A stretch of DNA of 64,000 nt, taken from the NCBI GenBank assembly GCA_036365515.1, contig CM070873.1, positions 221,893,376 to 221,957,375 on the forward strand. The letters run 5' to 3'. The notes under the pieces were generated by a model that saw only the letters and a program-made list of their open reading frames with translations, was not told the DNA's origin and searched no databases. Source of the DNA: Torymus aiolomorphi (lineage: Eukaryota; Arthropoda; Insecta; Hymenoptera; Torymidae). A program made the translations under genes and the position numbers. This document shows, piece after piece, positions 43,557-56,225 of the stretch; positions within the stretch are counted from its first letter, which is position 1; each line of letters opens with the position of its first letter.

Positions 43557-46019
43557 GGGGGTCAGACACCTTTACAATTTTCTTCATAAAATGACCTGAA
43601 AAAAATTAATTTTCATAATTAGAAATATTTAGAAGTAATATCCTAAAAATATATTCAATTTATGATAAAATGAGACCCAAAAAAAAATGTTTGATCGATT
43701 TTAACCAAATATATGGCCACTTCAAAATTTTTGCTCTGCCGTCGACTCCAGATTCAGGAACTGCATATATTTTAATGGGAGAGGTCCTAAAATTTTGGTA
43801 TTTTATATGACAATTGACTGAAGAGTTGTACGTATCCAATTTATTTGATTAAATAATTTTTTATGGTCAAAAATTGCTAAAAAAATCTTAAATTTAAGTG
43901 AAATTCAGATTTTTTAGCAATCTTGACCGTAAAAAATTATTTAATCAAATAAATTGGATACATACAACTCTTCAGTCAATAGACATATAAAATACCAAAA
44001 TTTTAGGACCTCTCCCATTAAAATATATGCAGTTCCTGAATCTGGAGTCGACGGCAGAGCTCAAAATTTTACATTATGTAGAAAACAGCTTTAAAGATAA
44101 AATTACTAAAATACTTCTTTATTTCTTCTTCTTTATTTCTTAACTCCATCTCTACCCTGAAATACAAAATAATATTATTTTTCGCTCAAAATATTTTACA
44201 TTTAGAAAAAAATATTCTGGTACCTCAGTATACGATCTATCAGACTTGTAAGCTATGAGCACGCGTAACAGTCATATTCACATCAGTCAGTCAAGTTTGT
44301 TAAGTGGTTTAATATGAGGATCCTTTGGTGCTTTTAAATCCATATGTTTTTAATAATCTTTATCACATATATTAGATTCTTGTACATATACTGAGGTAAA
44401 TAAAGAATGTGTTGAGAAATCCAAAATCCTTCATGCATGTAATGAAGCCAGTATCGCCATAGCCAAATGCTTGAAAAAAATGTTTATAGCAGCAACATTC
44501 CTATATTGATCTTCTTTTAATGTCTGATAAGGTGAACTTCTTTACTTGTCCTTCATTATTCTTTTTCACATATAATATTATTACTTAATAAAGAGAATAC
44601 GACTGATACATATTTATTGCAGTGCATAACTGTTTTTACTTCAGAAATTAAAATGTCAATTATATCATAGTGAGATTCAGGCAATGGCTGATAATGGTAG
44701 CTTTCTGGCAGAAGCAAAGGCTCCATAACATTTTTCTGCACAATAGCATATCTTTCGCTTCCTTTAAAAGTTGATTTAAATATGTACACTAAATGTTTTT
44801 TGTAATAGTCAATATAGACTTAATTTCTCTTTAGTATCAATCCCTGATATTTTAAGTATAAAGTTTCCAATAAAAGTTCAAGTACTAAAAGCTATTTCTA
44901 AAACATTAATTCAACTGTCACACGTATTATTCAAACACTTTTAATAACTGATTTAAAATACTTTTACTTATTATAATACACTAAATGTTTACTCCAAAAT
45001 CCGTTGAAAACTATGAAAATTAAGAACAACACTTTGTATAGAAAAGGTGCTGGATGCTGATATCACAGTGTTTATATGAAATGACAGCTGTGCATGTTTA
45101 CATTGCTTGCGGACTTTTACATAGGTGAAAATCAGCTCTGTTACAGTGAATCCACATTGCATGCCGTATGCCGTCAGAAAAAAAGTTGTTGTCTCAAATC
45201 TATAGGATTTATAACTCTATGGTTATAAATCCTATGGGCCTTCACACAGATCTGAGGAACAGATATAAAGTACAAGAATAACATGGGTTAGTATATCTAT
45301 ATATACGAGGAACAGCGAGATACACAAGGAACAAGAGTCTTGTTCCTTGCTGTTCTTCGTATATATAGATATATAACCCATGTTATTCTTGTACTTTATA
45401 TCTGTTCCTCAGAGCTGTGTGAAGGCCCTATAGGAATTGTAACCATAGAGTTATAAATATTATAGATTTCGGACAACAACTATTTTTCTGACGGCATACG
45501 GCATACGGCATACGGCATGCAATGTGGATTCACTGTTACAATAAAGGAGTGAGCTGTGAGCCTGTAAGAGGCTGTCGTTGATAAGCCAGGTTGTTACGGT
45601 GCCAACTTAACTGCTATATAAGTTTTAAAATCAAATTTTTATTTTTGTCAAAAATACCGTCCATAAATTATATTATTTATTTTGTATCTTTGTATTAATG
45701 ATTAAAATATTATTTTTGGATCTTTTAAAGTATATACAGACAGATATTTAGAGTCAGAATTTTAAATATATTAAGAACAGTGAAATGAAAAAAAAAAATA
45801 GTAGAAATAATATATGATTATATAATTATGTATACAAGGGGAAAAATGTAATTTGAACAAAAAACAAATGAAAAGCTTTATCAGTGTTTTGTGTATATTT
45901 TTAAAACAGAAATAGATAATGCTTTAAAACTAATTGGGACATATTCTACAAGTGTTTTTTTAGTAAAATATGTAATAAAAAAAATTGATTGTTCGTCATT
46001 CTAAAGGTGTCCGACCCCC
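43557..46019. mobile_element. TTAA element, 2,463 bp, non-autonomous
   Basis: Starts GGGGGTCAGACACCTTTA, ends TAAAGGTGTCCGACCCCC, between TTAA at 43553-43556 and 46020-46023. Absent from the tandem copy (56225-56230), which keeps one TTAA. It contains two strong hairpins: about 43737-44062 around GGAGAGGTCCTAAAATTTTG, and about 45150-45530 around AGTACAAGAATAACATGGGT. The ORF at 44556-44789 (minus, 77 codons) is not recognisable as transposase. Its ends resemble those of the neighbouring 1,050-bp MITE. Confidence 0.85.
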
Positions 46020-46023
46020 TTAA

Positions 46024-46866
46024 TATGCTATACAAAAAGTTTCAAATTTTTGAGTTAAAAAATCCTAAAAATTGAAGATTTATGAAAAAATTCAAAATTT
46101 TCAAAATTTTAATCAATTGTAACTTTAGAACGATTGCATATTTTACTCTAAAACTTTATATTTGTGTTTTCGGGCTAATTTGGAATAAGTACAAAAATTT
46201 TGAGCAATTTTAAAATTTTGAGCTGAACAGTTGACATGAAGTTACCTATATATATAATGCTTTATCATAGTAAATATTTTCGTAACATTGTTTATGCATT
46301 CTTTCGTATTCTACTGTTTATATCTTATTAGTACCCACGCACACGCACGCACGCACACTATTCTAATTCATACTATGCATTACAATGTAATGACTCCATT
46401 AATACTTTGTCAATTCAATTATTAGATAAGCTGTGCCGCTTCTGGAATCAGCCGTTTCTGGAATCATGACGTTTCTGAAATCAAGCAGTTCGGACTTGAT
46501 TCCAGAAATGGCTGGATGTTAGAAACGGATTAATGCCAGAAAGGTTTGATGGCTGAACAGACAGCGTTGACTCTAAAAGTAACAAGAGTCAGAATGGTCA
46601 GCTGCGAGCGACGCACGGCCAGCTGTGAACGGATCAGCGGCGGACGGCACGCATTAAACGGGTAAAAAAATTATTCAAAATCTAACTAGAGGTTATACAT
46701 TCAATTTACCGTAAAAAAGAAAAACTGTTTTCAATAGTGTGTTAAAAATAAGTTTTTCTTATTCTCAGTAAATCGAACTTATATGCTAAAAAAAATAAAT
46801 TATTTTTATTATCTCTCTAAACAAATGTTAAGTCGCTTTTTAAAAAAAATTCAATTCCCCCCTCTC
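46024..46866. other. unique-looking spacer of the duplicated block
   Basis: AT-rich; CACGCACACGCACGCACGCA simple repeat near 46338, and TTTCTGGAATCA words repeated at 46437-46520. Also present at 56230-57070. No gene seen. Confidence 0.5.
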
Positions 46867-47019
46867 GATGTGTTCTTGTTTATGCACATACTGATTGTGC
46901 ACATATTAATTGTGCATACTTTAACATTGGTATATATCTATATATATAGATCTGTACCAATGCTATCTGTGCACAATAAATATGTGCACAATCCTTATGT
47001 GCACAAACAAGAACATGCC
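46867..47019. mobile_element. hAT-like MITE, 153 bp
   Basis: Flanked by CCCCTCTC (46859-46866 and 47020-47027). The inner sequence TGTGCACATATTAATTGTGC and the ACCAATGCTA hairpin resemble 35435-35588. The tandem copy (about 57066) has the empty site. Confidence 0.75.
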
Positions 47020-47027
47020 CCCCTCTC

Positions 47028-47470
47028 ACTCTCTTGTCTACTCAACAACTGTATAAGGACTCCACAAAACACTTTAGGAAGAGCATAAATATTCTTTATA
47101 AACAGCCAACAAGACGTTCTGTACAAGAATAATATACTAATAAACTTTATTTTGAAAGATCTACAGACTTCTTAAAAAAACATCCAAATTTAAAACTTTT
47201 GTGAATAACAATACTACCATTTGATAATGGTATTAAAAATATACTATAATAAACTCTCATAACGTTATCACGCAATGTAATTATTATTTATTCTTATAAA
47301 GTTGCGAAATCAATCTAAAAAAACTTTTTACAAAAGTTTGAACTAAGGCAAGTATAAGTGTCGCTCTCTCCCTCCCTCTCTCTCTCCCTCTCTATCAACA
47401 TCCGTCAAACTGAATACCAAAAACTTTAATAAGAGCTTAAATATTTTTTTCATACAATCAACACATGTTT
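47028..47470. other. spacer of the duplicated block, no gene seen
   Basis: AT-rich with a CT-rich run (CTCTCTCCCTCCCTCTC) near 47365. Same sequence at 57070-57540. Confidence 0.5.
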
Positions 47471-47494
47471 AAAAATATAGTACATTACGCAACG

Positions 47495-47690
47495 AGTGCG
47501 TAAAGCGAGTCATTTTTGCACGGGTATTGTTAAAAATAGTAAACACAACACGTGCGAAAGCCAGTAATCTTTGCACAGGTATCTTGTCGCCCTGGCTTCG
47601 CTCGGGCGACAAGATACCTGTGCAAAGATTACTGGCTTTCGCACGTGTTGTGTTTACTATTTTTTATAACTGAGCGCGTGAAACACACAT
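47495..47690. repeat. hairpin with GCGTAAAG words at tandem-duplication junction
   Basis: AATAGTAAACACAACACGTG at 47538 is repeated inverted as CACGTGTTGTGTTTACTATT at 47643; the loop is TTCGCTCGGGC-like. The sequence switches at about 47690 from this element to sequence matching 30680 onward. Confidence 0.65.
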
Positions 47691-49977
47691 TAAAATATAG
47701 TTTACAGCTTGTACTCTAAATAGAGCAGTAAATTTCAAACAATATTATATTTATTACATAGCCTTTTACAAACTGTAAACAGTATTTCAATGATCAGATA
47801 TGAAAAAGATAATAATAAAATAGCATTTAGCAAGACGGCATGGTTTGCTCTTCCACTGTAAGGTACATAACAATAACTTATACTTTTATATGTGGAAAAG
47901 TGGCAATCCATAAACATTAAATTATACAAAACAGAATAAACAATTTCAATCGAACGCATGCACCTGTCAATACTCTTTAATACGTGAAGTTATTTTATAA
48001 ATATATGTCAACTGGTAGTAATTATAAATGCTTTGTCAATAAAAAAAACCTTCTATTTTTAACAATAAATCATTTGGAAAATACTTACTATACCAAGTGT
48101 CATCCTTGGAAATACATACACATATAAGTCGACCAAGCCATCTTTAATAACGGAAGCCACCCATTCAACCCTAGAAGAATAAACAGTGCTTGAAGTAACA
48201 ATATAAGCAAACTATTAAATATTGGAATATTACTCACCAGTTGAGGAGACGGCAACAAACTTGCAAAAAGGACTTCTCTAGCATCAAGTACATCGTAGCA
48301 GGGATCAGGAAGAAGAATTCGCCACGACTGGCAGAGAAGGAAGAAATAGCTTTCCCCAGGTAATGCACAGCTCCCTCGTAATTTGTACGGTGTGTTTTGA
48401 ATTGTTCGTATAAGTATGATTAAGGAAATTGAAAATATTGGACATTAGACGAACTATATTGGATACGATAGTTTATTCCAGCCTGGTGTTAGGCTGGAAT
48501 AAACTAGCATATCCAATACAGTTTGTCTGATGTTCAATTTTTTCAATTTCCTACCTCATAATTTGTATGCTTATACTAATCAATTTTTACTAGAACTATC
48601 AGTATAATAAAGATGTAGTAGCATCAGTATCATCAGTAGTAAAGCCCTACAAAATGCCAATACTCTTTTACATTATCCCTCGTGTCATAAGCATATAAGA
48701 ACTAAGCTACATTAATTGCAGTTTAGCTTATTTTCCTAAGGTACATTTTTCTTGACAAAAAAGATTTAATATCAGTTGATTTAGTACAAGACCATAGAAA
48801 GCATTTATATTTATTGCCAATTCACATATATTTATTAAATAACTTCACATATATAAAAGAGTATTGTCATATGCGTATCTTGAGGCGTAACAAGTCATTC
48901 TGATTTTTTTTTTAATATAATATTTATGATTTGCAAGTATCTATATTATAAAAGCACAAGTCATTGTTATATAAGTTACAGCAAAAGAGGAAACCTATTT
49001 AGCAATAAATTTAAAATTATTTCTCATAATTCAGAGGCATGTGATAATAATTAAGTAGCACTTGTTTATATCTTTTGCAAACGATACATATCAAACTGAA
49101 AAGGAAAATTTGGATAATTTTAATTCAGGCATCGTTCATGTCAACACGCTAGTGTAGTGCATATGTGTGTGCTGGGGATCTTGGGTACGCAAACCCTATT
49201 CCACGGTCGTCGCCGACTCTTACCAAGGTTACCATTGAGTACTCGAGGGCACACTCGATGCCGGCCTCGCGTGATTTTGATATCGCTGGTCGACGTCGAG
49301 TAGCGCAAACCCGAGACTCATTAAACATCGAGATCATCTTTCTCTTTTCTGCCGTTTGTTGTCGTCGAGAAAATTGTAAGTACCGTACTTGGTAAATACA
49401 GTACCAGTATAAATATAATATATTGTTAATACATATATTTATATGATATATCATTATAATGTATGATTACTTTTATAAGTATTTACAAATAATTTCTAGT
49501 TTTCAAGTTTTTTCCTAATAAAATTATCATTGTCTTAATTTTTTAACCTATTATAATTAAAATTGTATTATTACAATTATATATTATTAAAATAAATGTG
49601 CCATTGTTAAGGAACGTATTAAATGAAAGCATTTACATATCTAGTTGATATTTTCAGCAATATATTTAAAAAATTAGAATCGCAACGTCAGCTGCGAAAT
49701 AAGCTGGTGAAATCATCAGCGATATGGGGTCAAAATCATAGCTGATTTCGTAGCTGTTTTCGCAGTTGATTTTTTTAGCAGGGATTTGATAATAAAAAAA
49801 CTGGAAGTCCAATAAACTATATAATGAAACAATAATTAGATATTGAATAAAATATTTTATAAAAAATATGATATCACGTGTTTTACCATATGTTTTATCA
49901 TGTGTTTAATCATATGATTTATAATATTATAAAACTCGTGATTTGACATGTAATTAATTATGTCATTAATCACGTCA
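47690..49977. repeat. tandem copy of palindrome-arm DNA with centre deleted
   Basis: 47690-48380 matches 30680-31345; at about 48380 the sequence jumps to match 34294 onward and continues to the equivalent of 36047. About 2.95 kb, including the palindrome centre, is missing. No hAT-like MITE and no GC-rich insertion are present here. Short ORFs (47735-47959, 49149-49454) are fragments of repeats. Confidence 0.8.
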
Positions 49978-50148
49978 ATATTTTCAGTAGGGAAGCAGTC
50001 TGACCAGTCAAAGACAACAATATTAATCAATCTTTGCTTTATATAGACAACGTTTTTGAATGTATTAGTCAGAAAAGGTGTGAGAACCAATTAAGAGCGA
50101 CAGAGGTGGAGCCTAAGTCAAACACGTAGTCGAGCGTGTATACACTGT

Positions 50149-51160
50149 GTGAGTTTTAGGAGTACATGGAAGTGGGGGTACAATGGCTCAAATTTTACAT
50201 TTCGCTAGAATAAGCATAACTACACACTAACAAGGAAATGATCAGGGGTGCGGGTCCTGGATTTGGCTAGAACTATAGGAGGTACTTATTTTTGACAAAT
50301 AATGAGATACGTGTTTCGGGATTTTTGAGAATGTGCCTTTTTTTGCGAGACTCAAGCTATTTTATGTCTAAAATAAACATTTTTTTATAAAAATGGGGGT
50401 AATAGAGTTTTGAATATTTCGGTCATATAAATGGGCTAAAAAGTTTATAAAACAAGGCAAAAAAGCTTTAATTTAAGCTGTATTTCATTAAAAAATGTCG
50501 ATTTTAAAAAGAGTTATAGGCTAATAAAAATAGACTAAGAAAATCACTAAAAATTTCTCATTTTTTTCAAGCATTTAACTGGTGGCATTTTAAGCTATCG
50601 TCTTACTTTATTTTTAATAGCCTATAACTTTTTTAAAAATCGATATTTTTTTATGAAATACAGCTTAAATTAAAGCTTTTTTTGCCTTCTTTTATAAACT
50701 GTTTAGCCTATTTATATGACCGAAATATTCAAAAAGCTATTCCCATTTTTATCGAAAATTGTTCATTTGAGACATAAAATAGCTTGAGAATCGGAAAAAA
50801 AGCCCATTCACAAAAACACCGATACTCGTGTCTCATTATTTGTTATAAAGAAGTACACCCACTGGAACTTGATTCGCGTGGAACGTGCCCCCTCAGTTTC
50901 AAAATCCTATAATCCCATTAGCCAATTTGGGTGTAACCATTAACCTTACATTGGAATTTTCCAATGGGATTCTAGCATTTTAAAACTGAGAAGGCATGTT
51001 CCACGTGAATCGCTATCCACTGCGTGTACCACCTGCAGTTTTAGCCAAATCCAGAACCCGCACCCCTGATCATCTCCTTGTAAGTATACATAACCACACA
51101 CCCCTATACGAATACATAACTATATATTTCTGTACTCCTAATACAAATTGCTCGCACCCA
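50149..51160. mobile_element. large foldback element, copy 3
   Basis: Same structure as copy 2 at 37133-38150, including the small foldback ending CCACGTGAATC near 51005. Confidence 0.75.
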
Positions 51161-51190
51161 CTTCTGTTCCATAAATTTAGAGAGGTATAA

Positions 51191-51610
51191 TTAAATTTTA
51201 TTTCTGTGAATAAACACTTTGTAATCATCATTCAGTTTCATAGTGTCAGTCATCTTATTAAAAAATTTTCTTTGCGAATATATATAAAACATTTCAGACA
51301 AAAATCTACAATCCAATTGGCTCCCCTTATCTAATATTCGTGCTTTATTGAAACTTATATTGTGGTTTGTGTTTTTTATATGTGTATATAACGCCTTATT
51401 ATCGTCCTGGTTTTCACATTTTTTGGTATGTTCCTTAACTCTAATATCTAGCCTACGACTAGTCTGTCCCACATATGTTGCTTCGAATCTTTACAGTCTA
51501 TACGATATACTACATTTGTATTATAGTCTGTTTTATTAGTTTTATTAAAAATCCCAATAAACTGTTTTTTTTTTGTAAAAAAAAAAGTTTAATGTAATTT
51601 TCTGTTCAAT
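51191..51610 (-). pseudogene. Penelope-type GIY-YIG endonuclease fragment (copy 3)
   Basis: The minus-strand ORF contains GQTSRRLDIRVKEHTKKC, KNTNHNISFNKARILDKG and the tail NDDYKVFIHRNKI, with the upstream NVVYRI-type segment out of frame as in copy 2. A handful of substitutions separate it from copy 2. Fragment only. Confidence 0.75.
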
Positions 51611-52130
51611 TCGCCAGAACTTCGTTCAGAACATCTATTTCTTTCAGAAATTTTTACACAATAAATTTTGGAGTATTAGAAATATTATAAACCATAGCGG
51701 AATAATAGAGATTGTTATTGAACCAAATAGCGAATTTTAAAACAATTTTTTTCGCTATTTGAAACCTGTATTTTCAAATGCAAAAGTTGTGTAACGAATG
51801 TTTGAATTTTGCGATTTGATTCGAACTATTATATTTTTAAATGCCCTAGGAAGTTGTTTTGGAAAATTCCAACCTTTGTTGCTAAATAGAATTTTTCGTG
51901 ATTGTTACGATAAATGCTGTTGAAGGCCGTGCGCCACGATCACCGAAAATTGTACAATACATAGACTACTGAAATTTTCGTGTCGTGCGCACGTCATAAC
52001 ACGTGTACCGTTGCGTGCGGCCTTCAATAGCAAGCCAATGATAGCATGACAGAAATAGTTGACTCCAACACTTGTGTTTATTTTAATTTTAATTTGTAAT
52101 TGTATTAATGATCATTTGATAAGATCGGTG

Positions 52131-52138
52131 TATATAAG
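52131..52138 (+). promoter_or_regulatory. TATA box of protease copy 3
   Basis: TATATAAG, 35 bases before the ATG at 52173. The preceding 65 bp (about 52045-52110) carry the empty Polinton target site and are missing in copy 2. Confidence 0.7.
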
Positions 52139-52172
52139 AAAGATTTTTTTTTCATTTTCACTTATTGCAGTC

Positions 52173-53773
52173 ATGAAGGTTTTGTGTATTTTGTTGTGCG
52201 TCGCTTTCGCGAGCGGCTTCAATATAGGTAAAAGAGATTTTAAATAGTATTTTTGTTGATTAAAATAAATTTTTTAATTTCATATTATATTTCAATTTCT
52301 AATAGATAACAATGAAACACATGAAGAGAAAATTGTTGGAGGAGATTACGTTAGAATAGTAGATGTACCATACCAGGTAAATAAATATGAACTAAATTTC
52401 GTAACATTCATTCATTTGCAGCAATTTCTTTAATATAACTGGTTAAAAAATTAATAAATTATTTGATAGTTTTATTAATAGATTTATGTATTTATTTATT
52501 AATAGATTGTTGAATAAAATAGTCCATGATCGATATTAATAGACGTACTTGTTTTATCGCATTATGTATTGAATAAATTTCATACAATACAATTTATAAA
52601 AATTTAAAAGTTTTTAAAAATAATTCAAGAAGATGTTGAATCTGTTTAAAGCTCCTTATATATTGTATATCAACATAATAATTTCAATATAAATTTTTAA
52701 GCACATAGCTCTCATGATGAAAGTATTTAAATTTGTTTTTAGGCTAGCTTGCTTGAGTTGCTTTGGTTCAAAGTAGACAACATCTGCGGTGCAACTATTA
52801 TACATGAATCTTGGATTATAACTGCTGCACACTGTGTCAAGTAAGATTTCATTTAATTTTTATAATTACATTAAGTAGTTTTATATAATAGAACTTCTTA
52901 CAAAAAATTAAATTAATCTCTTCATTGCGTAATAGTAATAAATCGCGCTTATTAGTACGAACTGGCACTGGACACAGAAAAATTTCAGGTAAATTACACA
53001 GAGTTGAGAAAATTATAATGCATGTGGATTTTGATCCCAAAAGCCAAAACAACGACATTGCTTTAATCAAGGTAATTAAATATATTTATTTTACCTGTGA
53101 ATTACTTAGAAAGGATTTAGTATAGATATAATATCACTATTCATGACAATGTTAGTATTTCAATGTGTATAATAATAGTTTTATACAACTTCGAAACTTG
53201 TTAAATAGATTTCAGTACAAATTTTAATTTTTGATTAAAAACTAAGAACTTGTGACTAACACGAATATTTTCATTATATTTTTTATCCAGCTTCCAGAGC
53301 CTATTCGATTTAATAATGAACAGCAACCTATAAAACTTGCAAAGCCACACGATATTCCCAGAGAAGGTGAATTGATGCGGATTTCTGGTTTTGGACGGAT
53401 AGGGGTAAGTTCTTATCCCTCACAAAGAAAGGTTTTCTTTTCTTCTAAAATTTCTTCAGTTAATTTAATTAATTATTTTTAGCAACATCTGAGCAAATCT
53501 GATATTTTGAAAGTTGCATACATACCTGTAACTAATCAAGAAAATTGTCCAAGAACTTACAGAGAACCCCTAACCGATAATATGTTTTGTGCTGGCAATG
53601 GAGACGCTGATGCATGCTATGGTGATTCTGGTGGACCTGGTGTTATTCATGGTAAACTCTATGGAATCATTTCCTTTGGTTCAAATTGTACATCGAAAAT
53701 ACTTCCTGGAGTCTTCACTAGGGTGCACAAATACTATGATTGGATTGAAGAAAAAACTGGACTCAGATTCTAA
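52173..53773 (+). CDS. trypsin-like serine protease, six exons (copy 3)
   Basis: Exons 52173-52227, 52306-52376, 52743-52840, 52936-53071, 53291-53404 and 53483-53773; identical exon sizes and phases to copy 2, 254 residues. The signal peptide is MKVLCILLCVAFASGF; activation site EEK|IVGG; triad His (TAAHC), Asp (NNDIALI), Ser (GDSGGP). DACYGDSGGP again predicts Lys/Arg specificity. A few substitutions distinguish the paralogues, for example FKVDN for FKADN in exon 3, GHRKISG for GHRETSG in exon 4, NQENCP for NQEICP and TSKILPG for TSRILPG in exon 6. No stop or frameshift. AATAAA at 53823. It arose by the tandem duplication that also copied the Penelope and MITE neighbours. Confidence 0.92.
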
Positions 53774-54362
53774 AATTTGTAAATCTACCTTAGTATAAAA
53801 AATACTTGTTTTACGTGATAAAAATAAAATTTTGATAATGAAAAAATTAAGCTTGTTTCTTCTTGCAAATAACGTCACACAATTAGATACTGAACGATTA
53901 CTCCCAAAATAAGTATGTGGAAAATGCACCAAAATTTGACGGTTTATGGTAAGTTCAATAAGTAAAAAAATTTCTTTTCGAGACAACAAATCTACCTTCT
54001 GTACTTGATTTTTCTACTACTATATATCGTATCCAACAATTCCCACTTAGGCCGTAAAGTTATACTTTATGCCCTTGATACGAAAACTACTATTTAATAA
54101 TCGTCTTTCTAAAAAAAAACCTGTGTTAATTTTTTTTTATGGTTGAAGATTATTCTAAGATGTACGAAACCAATACCTAACTCAAACTGAAATAATTATG
54201 AATGATGTTTAAATTTCTCATTTAGAATGCTATTTACTACCAAGGGGAATGATTGTAACTTTCCCACAGAAAAAGTCTTGACTATTTTGAAATAGATACG
54301 CTTTACGATTATTTTGTATGTTCAATATTATATGTAATCTTAAAATTTGCGCATCTATTTAG
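53774..54362. other. 3' flank of protease copy 3
   Basis: Matches 40709-41300. AATAAA at 53823-53828. No further gene. Confidence 0.6.
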
Positions 54363-54635
54363 TTGTTAGATTACTTTAGTGAACATAAAATCAAAAATCC
54401 GCGGAGGAGAGGGCCGAAGGAACAAACCGTTTCTTATGAACGTACTGAAACGTACCGTCCACATTTTTACTTATATAGTGAGGGCCTGTGGAACTCGTTT
54501 TTCTCGTCTCTAAGGTACTTGTCAAGCAATAATAGATTTAGATCCATAGTGCAGGAATATAATGTGTATATAACATGGACTTGTCCACACTACTTTATTA
54601 AGAATCACTTTCATCGGTCAGTTATTGTATTCTAG
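54363..54635 (+). pseudogene. short ORF resembling a LINE RT tail (copy 3)
   Basis: Same 90-codon frame as 41301-41573, with LYSEGLWNSFFSSLRYLSSN. One amino-acid difference is apparent. Kept open in both copies, which is expected for a young duplication and does not by itself show function. Confidence 0.4.
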
Positions 54636-55171
54636 CATTATTGTTTATTTATTTACTTTATTTGGTCTTATCACCCGGATGATAATAGAACTGAACGGTA
54701 CTTGACTTCTGTGATCTGTCGAAGTGCAGTTACGCTATCCCCCCAAAGTACCGGTTTTGCTAATTATATCTTTTCAATGTCATTTTAATGTCAAATTCAA
54801 TATCCTTTCTAATATAATCATCAACATAACTTTTATAGTCCATCATATCGACTGAAGTCAGCATATGTGTCAGTGTTAGAACAAAGTGAGTGTGAAGCAG
54901 AAAAAAGTTAAAACAGTGAAAATAGGGCTTTTTCAATGTTTTAATAGTTTTAATTACCGGTAACTTTTTTCTGTGATCTATTTCCATCTTTATCAAGGTC
55001 GCATTTTAAAGATGACATTTTTTACAAATCTTTTAGCTTTTGGTGAGGTATATTGATTCGCCTTAAGCATATTTTGAATGGTCTTCTGTCAAGTATAAAT
55101 TAGCAAAATAATTGGCATCGATCTGCAAAAATTCTACGCATTCTATTTACAATTTGCTAACTTTTTTCCAT
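54636..55171. other. spacer, empty site for the hammerhead insertion
   Basis: Matches 41574-42498 without the 365-bp insertion (single AGTTTT near 54948). No gene. Confidence 0.6.
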
Positions 55172-55175
55172 TTAA

Positions 55176-56225
55176 GGCGGTCTTACACATATAGGCCTTT
55201 TTGGCCAAAATTACCTAAAAATATTATAAAAAATATTAAATATTATAATAAAATAATGAAAATATATTGTAAATATAACTTATTTTGAATAAAAAGAGCC
55301 AAGTCAGAGGTCCTTAAGGGGATGTGAGTATCGACGTTATTTTTCAAACGAGTACATCTCACGAAAATACCAATAGAATCATCCAAAAAAATTGTGAGTA
55401 TAGTATTTACATGTAGGAAGCGCTTGACAAACGCGTTTTCCAAAAAAATGATGAGAATTTATTTAATTAAATAAAAACCGTACTATCAGTTAGTAGAAAT
55501 CTGCATTTGACCTACTTTTCAAACGAGCATTGCTAACGAAAATGCTAATAAAGTCACTCAAAAAAAATGTCTAAATATAGTGTTTACGTGTACGGAGCGC
55601 TTGACAACCGTCTTTTTCCAAATAAACGATTGAATGTTGATTTAAAAAATGTTGAAATTAGGGTTTCACATCACCTTAAACTTATTTTATCCTCACATAT
55701 AGCATTTTCAAGAAAAGCAGTTTGTCGTAATCTTTCTCTGAGACCGCATGATGGATTTTCATGGGACAAAGTGCACATTGTTCCTAATTTATGTAGTTAT
55801 GGACCTAAGAGTTGCAATTTTAAGGTTTTTATGTATAATTACCTTTTTGATGGCAAAAACTGATTTTTTTGCAATAATTTTTTCCATTTTTTTGAATTTT
55901 TAGGGTTTTTAGCATGGAAAAGGTACTTACTCATGGAAACCTTAAAATTGCAACTCTTAGGCCCATAACTACATAAATTAAGAACAATTTTCACTTTGTC
56001 CCAGTGAAATTCATTATGCAGTCTCAGAGAAAGGTTATGACAAACTGCTTTTTTCTTGAAAATGCTATAACTGAGGATAAAATGAGTTTAAGGACCTCTG
56101 CCTTGGTTCATTTTATTCAAAATAAGTTATATTTACAAAATATTTGGGTTATTTTATTATAATTATATTTTTTATCATTTTTTTAGGTAATTTTGGCCAG
56201 AAAGGCCTATAGGCGTAAGACCGCC
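55176..56225. mobile_element. TTAA MITE, 1,050 bp (copy in repeat 3)
   Basis: Between TTAA at 55172-55175 and 56226-56229. Same ends as 42503-43552, so it predates the tandem duplication. The ORF at 55567-55863 is inside an arm. Confidence 0.85.

Noticed and set aside
44556..44789. 77-codon ORF in the 2,463-bp TTAA element as transposase
   Set aside because: Too short and without any recognisable catalytic motif; the element is probably non-autonomous.
47338..47405. CT-rich run as a polypyrimidine regulatory site
   Set aside because: A simple sequence repeat also present, with different length, in the tandem copy; no gene nearby uses it.
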